Below, piece after piece: positions 48,118 to 60,045 of a stretch of DNA of 64,000 nt; position 1 is the first letter of the stretch, and each line of letters opens with the position of its first letter. The stretch is from the NCBI GenBank assembly GCA_002150815.3, contig NDFF03000181.1, positions 62,001-126,000 of the forward strand, in the 5' to 3' direction. Both the position numbers and the translations under genes were made by a program. Under the pieces are notes generated by a model that worked only from the letters and a program-made list of their open reading frames with translations, was not told the origin of the DNA and did not search any database. The DNA comes from Grammothele lineata. Taxonomy: Eukaryota > Basidiomycota > Agaricomycetes > Polyporales > Polyporaceae.

Positions 48118-50342
48118 TTACGCATCGTCCGCCAGATCCACCGCCTTCGAACTCCTGAAGTCCCCCATCTCAACCGTATCCTGTACGTCGCAGCGATGAG
48201 CACGCGCTGCTAGGCATCAAGCACGGCGGGGAGGGGCTTACCGTATCAGCTCCGCGAGAGCGGCCGTCCAGTGTCGTGACGGTGACGCGGGATATGTCGA
48301 CTTCAACTGGCTGCTTGAACGTGTACGGGTAGAGGTAGGATGCAGTCAGTCAGTCACCAGTCGGAGATGCTAGCGAGAATAATGAGGAAGAGGGAAGAGT
48401 ACTGACGGGCCCTGCGAGCCTGCTCCGGTTCAATGACGACCACTGCGTCCCGTGGACCTCGGACGAGCCGCGGATGTGCGCGCGGGCGTTGAGGGAGCCT
48501 AGGAGGGAGTTGGAGTATACTGCGGCCCAGCGTGTACGGCGAGGTTGGAGGTCGGAGATAAGTGTGAGTGCCGAGTTGTGAGGTCATGGAACGGCTACGT
48601 ACGCTTTGCCTGTACCTCGATCATCCCCAGGAAGACGAGGCTGCGTTTCTCGAACAAATACTGGATGAGATAAGATCGGGTCGTGACGGAGCGTTTCTTC
48701 ATGAACAGAGACGCGTGCGTACTAGCATCACCGCCACGACAGAGGCTACACTATTGTATCGTCGTCAGCGCGTCGGGCTCGTGAGAGGGGGAAATCGCAC
48801 GGTACGGACTGAGGGAGAAGGTGTGTACGTACCCCGTGATTGCGCCGACGTTGACGGTATACAGAAGAATCTTATTTACCATCGTCTGCGTGCTCCTGGT
48901 CCCACGGCCCCAGTCAGTACGCCCATCTATCCATACGCACGCCAGCGCCGCCATATGCATACAAAGTTGTACGCACTCGAGAGCCCCGGTACTGTTCTTG
49001 TGGTACTTGAGGAAGAAGGTGAGCAGGAGCGCTGCCATAAGGTCCGCGAACGCCGCGCATCCGAGGCCTCCCACCAAGTTGATCTAGCACGGATAAGATC
49101 AGAATGATGGGCAGGGAGAAACGGATTCGGGTGAACTCTTGGACGACGGGGAAGGAGATGTTCAGGAATAACGTACCCTTGCTGCAGGGACGGTGGCGTT
49201 GAGCGTCTCCCAGTTGTGGTACTTCCAGCACAGACCGGCGGAGCCTAGCGCGAGGTGGATGTGATGAGCGCTGTCAGGACACCGCTAAGGAGGAAAGGAG
49301 ACAGCTCACCGAGCCCGAATGCTGAAGGACGCTCGGACGTTAGCGGAGTTCGCTTCAGGGCTAGATTAGTGGCTCCGGCGTACCGCATCTAGCTACCCCG
49401 ACGATTCCCTGTAGTGAATGACGGGATTCGAAGCGTAAGGATCAGTGCACAGATGAGAAGAAGAGCAAAGCGGTCGGCGTACCAAGAAGATTGTGATCGG
49501 GAGAGACTGGTTACTCACTAAAACGAGCACGTTGAGAGGAATTCAGAGAAACTCATGCATTGATTGACTCACGTATCCAAATCTTCCAAGTGTAATAGCT
49601 GCTCTAGGTCTTAGTTATGCCGCCATTGCGAGTGAATAGGGCTGCACATACCCTTGCACGATCGTTCCTATGAGTGCCTGTGGGCCAGGACTGGGTCAGT
49701 ATTTCCTAACGTCGTGGTGGGATTCGAGCTGGACTTACACTGCACACAGCCAAGGCCTGTGTACTGATCAACGTCGTTCACGGGAAGCATATGGAGAAGA
49801 GACTTGACATACGCCAACACCCCTGCATGTACACGCGCTGAGTCATTTCAGCCTGCGTGTCAAGGAGGATTGGAGAACGAACCAGTTGATGTGAAGAAGC
49901 GCGTTGTTGTCCCCGAACGACGTTATCGTGTAGAAGTAGACAACATACATGCAAATGACGACGTGAACGGTCTCGAGAGAGCTGTGGAATTGTTTCATGC
50001 GCGACAGGCAAAATGTGTATTGGTTGGGGTACTTACAAGATTGTGACGACCTTACAGGACAGGGTTAGAAAATGGTCGGTGAATCCGGGACTACAAGACA
50101 AAGCATACGAACCAGAGTCTTGAGGATACGGTGGTCTTTCGGGTACCATTGAAAGTACAAGAAAGACTGGAGTATGGTGACACCATAAAGTCTGCGCATG
50201 CCGCCGTCAGTATGCGCGATACATCGCACGCCCCCGCAAAGACCAGTACATACATGCATACGACCATCACTGTCACCAACAGGCCGCCGATGACTTCGCT
50301 TGGCTGGGGCATGTTAGATGCATCTACGGGAGTGGCAGACAT
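48118..50342 (-). CDS. DUF6534-type polytopic membrane protein
   Basis: Start ATG at 50342 (MSATPVDASNMPQPSEVIGG, then LLVTVMVVCMYVL). Exons: RLYGVTILQSFLYFQWYPKD (about 50085-50172), a middle part incompletely traced, GGLGCAAFADLMAALLLTFF with LKYHKNS, TQTMVNKILLYTVNVGAITG (about 48841-48900), VYSNSLLGSLNARAHIRGSS, VEVDISRVTVTTLDGRSRG and a last exon DTVEMGDFRSSKAVDLADDA ending TAA at 48118. The MSA-PVD start, the YTVNVGAITG helix and the SNSLLGSLNAR motif match the plus-strand gene at 57452-59525 closely, so these two form a second paralogue pair in opposite orientation. Several introns between 49.2 and 50.0 kb are not resolved. Function unknown. Confidence 0.7.
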
Positions 50343-51984
50343 CCTGATAAGGTGCAGTAGTGGAATGAACGGTTCGTATTGAGGGAAGGATCGCGCCCGT
50401 CTCCTATGTAGGCCGACTCCATTTGCAACCCCGGCGCTGGGACCGTGGACTGTGTTTGATGGAAGCAATGAGGTTGACCTTCTACTAGCTTCGCGTGTGT
50501 ACGAGGGCTATATAAGAAGAGGTAATGATCGGATAGGCTGGCAACTCGTCAGCACGTTAGCGGCAACCGGAAGTATACGAAGTATCGAACGCAAGACTTA
50601 CGACGTCACTTCGTCTCACGGTATGGCACGAGTGCCTGTTTCGCGCTTCTTCTTTGGTAATACGGCGTCCGAACCTCTTCGTCGGGGTATGAATTTGACA
50701 GATACAAGACGTCGTGCAGATTTTGCGAAACACCGATGCGAAGAAAGCAGCGGATAGAAGCTGCCCGCAGATGCACTGCGACGGGATCATGCGAAATGGG
50801 CCACTGTCAATTGCAGATTAGATATATATATCTTCACAGACAGAACTGTGACCATCGTTTACCTAGCGTTGCCGAGCCTCACCGGCAGCTGCGGCTAAGG
50901 TGCTCTGGGCTATGTCTGCGACAAGAAGGTTGAGCTGTCTGCATTGAAGGTAAATCCATCATCGTGCGCCACATACGTACCAGTATCTCAAATTGATTGA
51001 TGTGCGTGAACTTTGTGAGAACACGGCGGCACATTGTAGATGATGGCGCAGCACACATTGGGAAAAGGTTCCCGTGGCACTCATCCTGGCGGCGATTCAG
51101 AGGCAAATGGTGGCTCGGGCGCATGCCTGGGAAGAGGAACGACAAACGTGATATTGTCGGGTACGTCGGGGAAGCTGAGTTGATGACAGAGTTTGAACCT
51201 CCGTAGGTGACCGGCATTACCGTGGCTATGGAACTGAAGGAGCGCAAGGGCGATGGGTGCACCTGGAGACTCCGCGAAAATTGAAACTTCGTTTCCAGTG
51301 ACGGTGCGCCCAGCATACCGGATGTTGAACAGTCACTGATAAGTTGAGTAAGGCCTCCCGGTTACTGCAAGTAAAGCCCAAGAATCAGCGTCTGCAAGAA
51401 GAAGAAGGGCGGCCAACTTTGCGGTTCTTACACGCAGAATGCACCTCAAGGCGAATTCGAAGTACTACGATACGCGTGCTACATCATTGCATCCTTGCAA
51501 TGCACAGCGCTTGCGTGTGAATTCTCCCACGTGGACGCTTCGGCAGACTCGGCATCCCGACACGGGAGCCTGGGCCCGTGCGCCGCTGTTCAACGCCGCC
51601 GTGAACTTGAAACTCTTCCAGGCTTTCACGTTGACCGACTCTCCTCGGACTCGTCGGCCATGCATGTTCTTCGCTACAATCTTCGAACCTTTTCTGGTCG
51701 GTTTTTACGTCTTCCCTCCAGCGCGCTGATTCCGGTCACTACTTGGATTCCCGGTGAGCTGAGCCTCCGATAAGGAGAAGCAGCGCCTGCGATGAATCCA
51801 AATTCCGTTCCAGGATGTGGCAATAGCAAGCACAATCGTACGCGGGGTGAGCAGATATGGAGCTGCAGGTGGTCTCCGCACACTGTGTTACTCTTCGCGG
51901 GAACGGATCTATGATTAATCGTACCGCCCTTGCCTTGCCTGGTCTCTGCTCAAGATGCTAGAACCTCTGCGGGTACGTACCCTC
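50343..51984. other. Intergenic, no supported gene
   Basis: Divergent upstream region of the 48.1-50.3 kb gene. A 145-codon minus-strand frame (50879-51316) and several plus-strand frames exist, none with recognisable features. Confidence 0.45.
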
Positions 51985-52090
51985 TTTTTTCAATCGAATA
52001 GGTGTATTAAATCCCGTCTTCCATGTACAGGGCCTCGCGGTATAGTCAAGGGCGGGTGTGGCACTAGACCCGTACACTAACAGAGCGTTC
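51985..52090 (-). mobile_element. Short poly(A)-tailed repeat, truncated copy
   Basis: On the plus strand it begins with six T, then AATCGAATAGGTGT, AATCCCGTCTT, GTACAGGG, a GGGCGGG block and CCCGTACACTA. The same order is found at 59920-60045 after a 15-T run. Read on the minus strand these are two 3' ends of one family, each finishing in poly(A); this copy is only about 105 bp, as expected of a 5'-truncated LINE or SINE insertion. Confidence 0.6.
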
Positions 52091-54469
52091 CTATGTGAAT
52101 AGTGAAGACGTGGTAAGGGTACGTACCCTCATCCGAGTCTTGCGGCCGGTGCCATCCTTGACATCTCCAGTAGGGCACACTCAGAACGCCCTCTCCTTCT
52201 ACTATTCGTATCTCATCGAGCGCGGCCCCGCTCTTTGCATGTACTCTCCGGCGGACCGTTCGGTCCTCTCTCCTCTGTGTATACTGCACCTGAAATTCGC
52301 CTCCAGTCGGCGAGCCGCGTCCTTGCTGGTACGGGTTCTGTTGCAAGTCCTGCGGTGTTTGCATCTCTCGTACGGGAAACAGTAGAGGAGAAAGGTAAGC
52401 TCTTACCGGCGTAGCCATATACTATCTCTCACCGGCTCGCCTTACATCCAGTACACAGGCGTGCGTATATCGCCTACCGTGACTACGAAGGGGCTTCGGC
52501 GATAGGCCGGGTAAGCACGCAAATCATATCGACATGTAGGACTCTTATTCCTTCATGAGTGTAGCGCTCGCCTTGCGATTCCTCTTAGCCACCTCTCACA
52601 TATAAACCCTTGTACGTGCTACACTCAAGGTCTTGCAAAGAAGAGCAAAGGAAGTTCACAATACAGAGCTACACTCAGTCTTTTCAGACATCCCGTCGCG
52701 TGTGTCTGAACGTGCATACTGTGAAATGCGGTCATTCCTTATGCCTGTTGTAGTACTTCCTTGCGAGTGCGATATTGCTATCAGGGATGTCCAAAATGCC
52801 GCTGTGGTTGGCGAACTCATAGCTGAGCTGGAGGACGTTTCTCTATGCGTTCTCGGAGTCAGAGTGAGGAACGTGCCAAGACGCTGTACCATGCGGATTC
52901 TCCGGCCCGATACGAAGCGCCTACGCCTCCCAAGTCGGCTGATTTGGTCGACGCGCGCGTTTGCCCTCCTCCAATTCTCCGAAGCAACATGTTGCTTACA
53001 GGCCACTCGTTGCGTATCCTTGAGGCTCCCGCTGCAGTATAAAGCATCTCTTTCAGCTGACATCTTGACCTCCAAGCTTCAATCGCCGGCAGTGCATGTA
53101 TGGGCTTGCGGATGCGTTTACTCCTTTCTTACCTCGTTCCTATCGGAAACGTTGTTTTCATGTGATCTTTATTAGTCGACTGGTTTACTTCCCGAGTCAT
53201 GCATCCATGCATTTGACCTTTGCACTCGTGTGGGATATACGTAGTAGCCATCCGAGGATCTGTACGAGGGTGTATTATATTCGCCTGCCAACACAACATC
53301 TAGCAAGCTGAAGGCACCAGTAAAGGTCGTTGATACGCTCGCTCTGATCATCGAGCAGCTTGCGCTTCTATATGGTACGTCTTTATAGAAAAAGAGGACG
53401 AAGTTGGAGCCGTTCTATCACTGCCTGTACTGATCGGGTCCTCATCGATCATCGACAGCGCCCACATTCTCTCGAAACCTAAGCGGAAGTGAAGACTTGG
53501 TAATTGCTTCCTTGCATTGGAGCATGCGTTACTAACTTCCCTTCCATGCGGACCATGCCCGGGGGTCTAGGTATGCCACAGAAGTGATCTTTTCAGGGTG
53601 GCGTTTCGCCGGTGTGGTATGTGGACAGCCACCGAATCTCCTGTGTTCTATCCACTTCCCTGTATATGCACAGATACCAGACGTTTGTGAGATCATACCA
53701 GTATACCAATTTCCCAATTGTACCGTCTCGCACGCCTTAACACGTTTCTCGACAGGATCGTGTTTGCGTTCTGTTAAACGTCGGGTTCAGCAAGGCCTTG
53801 AACTAGATGCAAGCGCCTCCATCTGAGAAGTTTGACAAGGAGTCTCAAACAGAAGTCAGATTGCGATTTCATTTAGGCCGCAGGCCTAAGGGTAAGATCT
53901 CATGGTCATGCCAGCCCTAACTCACGTTTCAAGCGCCTTTGCTGATCTTCCCTTCGGGGCGGAGACATCCCCGATAGACCGCTGCTACTTGATAGAATTC
54001 AGCAGATCAGTGGCGCCTCGTCCTCGGAATAACTCACAATATAGAGTGCAAGACCACCTCCGTAGCGAGTAGCGGCGCGGGCGGGAGGCGCCACAGTGCG
54101 GCGCATCTCAGACGTCGCAACTTTGAGACAGGTGACACTTACGACTCAGCGCGCGCAGTGAACCAACAATATCCGATCACCGACGGGCAAACCGTACGGC
54201 TAAGTGCACTACGCTTGGCGTTCATCGAGTTCTGAAACCACATGCACGAAGTATCCACGGCGTGATCATCTCCTCAGCGCAACACATCGAAAAGTCTGAT
54301 CAGCCAAATCTGCCACGGAGTGTTCACACAGCTGTTGGCTCGGTTCAACACCGGCGTACGAGTCCCAGTTGTGATGTTCAATCTCACCCTGTACGTATAT
54401 GTATGCAAAGCGACGTAGTACTTCCACTGCTCCACTTGAGCTCAGACAACCAGCTTTCAGCAAGCAGCA
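52091..54469. other. Intergenic, no supported gene
   Basis: About 2.4 kb. The 180-codon plus-strand frame at 52633-53175 overlaps a 139-codon antisense frame at 52656-53075; neither shows a domain, signal peptide or family pattern. If either is real it is the plus one, but I cannot support it. No repeats or RNA genes seen. Confidence 0.4.
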
Positions 54470-56106
54470 ATGGCTTCTCAGACATCTCCTCCCGTGTTGG
54501 CCCCCGGGCTTCCTGCCAACATTGGAATGCTGTATGTCCTATAACGCTGACCGCACGAATCATCTACTCACTGTCAGTTCATTATTTCAGAGCCGGACCC
54601 CAGGTACAGTTATCGATGATGCACCTACTCATTGACTCGTGCTAAATCCCAGTGTTTTCAATCTTCCAGCTGCTCAGTTTCTTCTTCGGATGGTTTCTCC
54701 AAGGAATCCTCACCGTCCAAACATGTGCGTCCTTCATTCAACCATCTATTTCGTCGCTCCTCACGATTTTCACTAGACCTTTACCACCTGTACTTCCCAA
54801 AGGACCGTGCTTGGCTCAAATGCCTCGTCTACTTCGTGTTTATCTGGGAGTGGGTCCAAATGGGTCTCATCACCCAGATGGCATTCGACATAGATGTCTA
54901 CAATTTCGGCGACATCAAGACGCTAACCTCATACAACACGTCCTGGTTTAGCGTTCCTATTATGTCCGGTGTTGTGTCAGGCATTGTCCAGTTCTATTTC
55001 GCGTGGAGAATTTGGGTTCTTGGGCGTTCTATCCCCCTCGTTTTTATCATCATTTTTGTAAGTGTTACTATCCCGTGCGTCTCCCGGCGGTGTACCAACT
55101 GAGCGACGGATCGTGCATTTTCTAGCTATCTCTGGCACAAGCGTCATTGAGCATTGCTGGAGGCGTTACGGTACGCGCATGATTCACTGCCGAACTATGG
55201 CACGCTAATCATCATTCACTTCGAAAGATTAGAGTCACTAATCCGAATGCGGTCGAAGCATCTCTTAACCGCCCTATCGTGGAGGTAAGGCTCATATTTA
55301 CGATCCATAAACCGCTTGAGTATTTGGCTGAATGATCCCTGTGCAGGCAGGTCTCATTATCGCCACTGTTGTTGACGTACTCATCGCAGCTTCCATGACA
55401 TGGCTGGTGTGTTGAATGTGTGTTTAAACACGTCCCAATTCACTCATCGTGCTCTTGCAGCTGCTAAAGTCCAAGTCTGGTATTAGACGCTCCGATGACA
55501 TCGTGAATCGATTGGTTCGGCTATGCCTTGAGACGGGTGCGATGACAGGCGAGTCCTCTTGCAAATGAATGCCCGCGTACTGTCAGCTTATTTATATTCA
55601 TAGCGGTCGTCGCGCTTATGTATGCTGTGATATTTTTGACAGATACAGTGAGTCTTACGCTCGTATGACATGCGAGGATGGTGATAACTGACTGCTTCCC
55701 TCTTCAGACTGATCTCCTATTCGAGACCCCGTGAGTTTAACATCCTGATATTCCGTGTCTATAACGAATGTTCAGAAGCCCATGCATACTATTTCTAACG
55801 CGTCTCGCGACACTTCTCAGATCCGTGGTGCTCCCCAAGCTATACTCGAACACCCTTCTTGTCAGCCTCAACAACCGTGCATTCATCAGAGGTCACGAGG
55901 CAAGACGAGGTACACCGTCGCTGCAGTCCAATGGCACAACCCTGAATAGTGTTGGCCCTCGCCAACACAAAGTACGGATTGGGGTCACGGAAGAAAGACT
56001 GGTATCGCGGGACACCATGGAGACAGCAAAACCCGGACTAGAGCTGATGCCTATCGACGGTTCACACTCGGGTCAAGCTTCCCAGAGCGGACACTATAGG
56101 GTGTAA
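54470..56106 (+). CDS. DUF6534-type polytopic membrane protein (11 exons, 352 aa, one GC-AG intron)
   Basis: Exons: 54470-54531, 54591-54603, 54670-54724, 54777-55057, 55126-55170, 55228-55284, 55347-55406, 55461-55548, 55604-55647, 55708-55730, 55776-56106; phases close to 352 residues. Start MASQTSPPVLAPGLPANIGM. Landmarks: AGPQLLSFFFGWFLQGILTV, YLYHLYFPKDRAWLKCLVYF, SGVVSGIVQFYFAWRIWVLG, NPNAVEASLNRP, AGLIIATVVDVLIAASMTWL, KSKSGIRRSDDIVNRLVRL with LETGAMTA, and LPKLYSNTLLVSLNNRAFIR, then a hydrophilic tail of about 70 residues. This is the complete DUF6534 architecture with seven hydrophobic segments. Exon 2 is a 13-nt microexon, and the intron after 55548 begins GCGAGT (GC-AG). Intact; function unknown, membrane-located. 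Confidence 0.88.
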
Positions 56107-57451
56107 TAAAGTCGTGTATTCCTTCTATGAATAGTAGAATGTTGAGAGGTGCTGCACTCCTGTTTGATCCGTGCCATACACAGATAGAGCCCTTTCTGCG
56201 CACCCTCTTAGCTACCGCGGCATGCGAGCTCGACATCTCTCTCGTTCCATATAACATTTGACTTCAACTTCTCTCTCTAAAAGCGTAGTCGCTATTTCCT
56301 CTGGTCCGTCTCGCCTCCTGTCCTGACGCCCACTGTAATCTCAATCTCCTGCTTTTCGAACAACTAAAAACGGTCACAATGTAGTACGGTCAGAATTTTA
56401 TCCTCAAAGTTCCTTATATCAATGTATAGGATATAGAGCGTACCAATCAGATGTGTCTTTTGATGTGTAGCTACCACAATTTGGCTCTACTGGATCGTCT
56501 TAGTGTTAAGTTCTGAACTCCGATTGGGCTCGAGCCACATGATCTGACTGCGAACGTACGAATATGCCACTGCCGCGAGAGTCGAGGCCCAGTTGTGCGC
56601 CGCCACCGCTTGTTGTGGTGCCGAGGTTGCCGGGACCGCGGCCCTGCGTGGGAATGTTGCCACAGACACGCCCCGCAAGGCTCTGTCATGGCTGAGGTCC
56701 GCCTATCCTTCTTGTCCCAAGGCCATATCGGCGGGCTTTCTTCTTCGCGCTAGGAGCTTATCTATGCTTTCTATGTTCGTCATTGTCCCCGGATACTCCT
56801 CACCGTCTTAATTTCCGAATCTGTCAGATGCCGAGCGCACTGCTGCTACGATCGAGGCATTCGGACCAGGTCATGGTTGCTTCTCTTCTCGATGACGCGA
56901 CAGGTCAAGCTCTCAGACGTCGGACCACTGGTCTCAGCTCTGGTCATACCGCTGTATGGCAATTTGTTGTTCTTGACAGTTTTCTAGTAACTAAGACACC
57001 GTCGCGCTACCACCGCGAGCGGCTTCCATTCGTTGGACACTACTAGAATTATCTCACATAGGTCGTCGCGGCGTCTTTACTCTCTCAGAGGACTACTCAC
57101 GCACCCTAACCGAGACGTTTTCATCGCTGAGCAGCGCCAAAGAATAACGGGAACAAATGCTTGAGCGACGCTGTGAGGACCAGGTAACACCGTATACTTA
57201 CCCCTCCAAGTTGTGGGGGCTTGGCATACCCCCGATTTGCGCGGACGAACTGACCAGGTATCTCCGCGGAACCCAGTGACCATCGTTCTCCTCGCATTGA
57301 TCTCACGCAGATCAGAAGACACATCACTGCCTCCATCAAGTCCACACCATGGCCCCCAAGGCGCCGCCGACGGAATCGGCCTACGTATGTAACGGGCGCA
57401 ATCTATATCTCGAAACAAACCGTCGCGCCTTCCACCCGTATCCTATCGAGA
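56107..57451. other. Intergenic, no supported gene
   Basis: Between two plus-strand DUF6534 genes. Short overlapping frames on both strands (for example 57077-57418 minus) show no domain. The last few hundred bases should contain the promoter of the 57452 gene. Confidence 0.45.
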
Positions 57452-59525
57452 ATGTCTGCATCTCCCGTAGACTTGTCCACCATTATCCATCCAGGCCACT
57501 ATATGGGCGGCTTGTTGGTGATGGTAATGGTGGCGTGTGTGTAAGTGTCTCTCTTTCAGAATGCGGACGACGCATTGCACGGACTGACCAGGCATGCGCA
57601 GACTTTACGGAGTCACCATTCTCCAGTCGTTCTTGTACTACCAGTGGTATCCGAAGGATCATCGTTACCTGAAGACTTTAGTGAGTACTCCGTTCTTGTA
57701 GCCCATTCATCCCTCCCTGATCCTCGCTCCCTGGTATTGTGCTCAAGGTGGGAGCAGTGTTGTGCGTGCCTCAGTGAATGACGTATTCCTTCCTTCACGG
57801 GCTCAATGGTTCGACAGTTTTCTTGAAACCGTGCACATCGTCTTTTGCATGTCTATAGTCTACTTCTACACCATCACGGCGTTCGGAAAGTACGACAAAC
57901 TTCTTGAAGTCAACTGGTTCGTTCACTCTTCCTGCGCAAAGAAAGAGTGACTGAGCACACGTGCATTCAGGGGTGTTGGGGTACGTCCAGTTCCTCTAGT
58001 TGCTCGACATACACAACATTGACTATTCTACAGATTACAGCCTTGTGCAGCGTACGCCAATCTCCCATATACCCATAGTGACGTCTCGGAATACTGACGC
58101 AGTACTGCTCTCAGGCACTTATAGGGACGATCGTGCAAGGGTACGTCGCATCCCTCTACTTCTGATGACTCTATCGCTTAGTATTCGAACAGCTATTACA
58201 TCTGGAAGATTTGGATACGTGGGTTCGCGTATTATACATGAATGACTGTGAGTGTGGCTCAATGTATTCGTTATAGTGAGCAAGAAGTCTCTCCTGTACA
58301 CGATCTTTTTAGTACGTCAGCTCCTCCTTATCCTCCTGCTTTCCGCAGCTCTTACACATTCGCCACATTCTTGATAGGGAGTCGTGGGAGTAGCCAGATG
58401 CGGTTTGTCCAAGTGACGACATACAAGCGTGAGGGACACTAACATCGGAACCTCTCAGCATTTGGTCTCGGTGGGCCGTCTCGCATCGGATCCACGCTCC
58501 GTTCTTCCGATCCGCTTCTGATACCTTCCTCGTTTTAGGATCGGCAATTCTGTGCTGGAAATACGACAACTGGGAGACGGTCGAAACTTCCGTTTCTGCA
58601 GCCACGGTACGTCCATATCTCTTGGCGCAATGACTCGCATCTACATTTGTTACTCTTCGAGAGCTCATCCCCGTCTTGTGTGCCCTAGGTGACCGTTTCC
58701 GGGGGATTGGGATGCGCGGCGCTCGCAGACTTGATGGTAGCACTCTTGCTCACCTTCTTCCTCAAGTACCACCGGAGTACTCGTTACGAGGACTCCTTCG
58801 AGTACGCATACGGTAGTGCCTACCTATGATCGAATACTGAACGTGGAACTACAGGAGTACACAGACCATGGTGAACAAGATCCTCCTGTACACCGTCAAC
58901 GTAGGCGCGATCACGGGGTACGTATATTCTTTCGTGTGTGTACCTCGATCGTTGGGTGCTCACTATAATGATCTATGAATCAGTATTGCTTCGCTCACTG
59001 CAGTGCTTTTGGTGCGCACGTTTAGGCTTGTCGTGATGGAGTTCCGCATCACAGCTCAATGCTGTACAGTTCGTATCCGAGAGGCAAAGTCTCATCTTCC
59101 TGGGTATGATCGAGGTCCAGGCAAAATGTACGTAATCTACACTTACGACTCGCGACGTGATAATCCAAAAGTAGAACTTATATCGCGGCACCCATAGTAT
59201 ACTCCAACTCCCTCCTGGGATCTCTGAATGCTCGCGTCCATATCCGAGGCTCGACCTCCGAGATGCATGAATCAAGCTCAACTATTGAGTGGGCGTCACC
59301 AAGCAGAGGCAGGATTAGACGGCCCGTGAGTCGTCTTGCTTCGTAACGGGGGTCCGCGTCTTACCCTCCCCGCGCTTGTTCAAGCCCGCGGCGGAGGTCA
59401 GCATATCACAAGTCACCTTCACTAAAGTAGACGGACGCCCGCGCCGCGAGACCAGTGTGAGCTCATTCGTTGGTACGCCGCGCGTGCTCATTAATGTTCA
59501 ATCGGGACGTATAGGGCACAGTTGA
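57452..59525 (+). CDS. DUF6534-type polytopic membrane protein
   Basis: Start ATG at 57452. Exon 1 57452-57540 (MSASPVDLSTIIHPGHYMGG, LLVMVMVACV) and exon 2 57602-57680 (LYGVTILQSFLYYQWYPKD) are clear. Further exons: VGAVLF, FLETVHIVFCMSIVYFYT with ITAFGKYDKLLEVNW (about 57815-57918), GVG, ITALCS, TIVQG, YSNSYYIWKIWIRG, AALADLMVALLLTFFLKYHR (58720-58777), STQTMVNKILLYTVNVGAIT (58860-58918), ERQSLIFLGMIEVQAK, VYSNSLLGSLNARVHIRGST, and the tail VSISQVTFTKVDGRPRRETS to a TGA at 59523-59525. It is the close paralogue of the minus-strand gene at 48118-50342. Some small exons between 58.0 and 58.7 kb are tentative. Polytopic membrane protein of unknown function. Confidence 0.75.
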
Positions 59526-59919
59526 GATGAGAGGCTTGGGTAATTCGAAGGGCACGTGTCCTGCCAATGTCGCATAGCGCTGTAAGCTCTCGGGTAGGGG
59601 CGGGACCAGACCGGTAATCTGCTTGGGTCCGCATAAAACATCTGGGTTATTGGTACGTTCAAGAAGGAGCGTACGAATTTCCCAATACAGTACATACAGA
59701 ATCACCGCCAGGAGAGCTCATGAGATACGCAATGCAATGTCAATATAGGTGTAAGTACACACACTGCAGGAAAGGACGGACGGACAACCACAAGCGTGAG
59801 GCAAGGGGGAGGTTTCAATTGAAGGATTGGAGGTCGAAGGGCCGTAGGAAGAATGCTAAACGGAGAACGTACTCGGTGGGATGCCTTCATACCTCCCACT
59901 TTACGAGCGTGCTACTATC

Positions 59920-60045
59920 TTTTTTTTTTTTTTTAATCGAATAGGTGTGTTGTATCCCGTCTTTCGTATACAGGGACCCGCGGCGAAGCCAGGGGCGGGC
60001 GGGGCACCAGGCCCATACGCTACATCAGCAAAGCGCGTTGGGCTT
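59920..60045 (-). mobile_element. Poly(A)-tailed repeat, 3' end on the minus strand
   Basis: A 15-T run (59920-59934) followed by AATCGAATAGGTGTGTTGTA and a segment homologous to 51985-52090. On the minus strand this is the 3' end of a polyadenylated retroelement. The minus-strand RNase H frame at 61.3-62.75 kb could be the coding part of the same element, with 60.05-61.3 kb as 3' region or a later insertion. The link is inferred, not shown. Confidence 0.55.

Noticed and set aside
52633..53175. 180-codon plus-strand frame
   Set aside because: No recognisable domain or signal, opposed by an antisense frame of similar size; cannot be told from chance.
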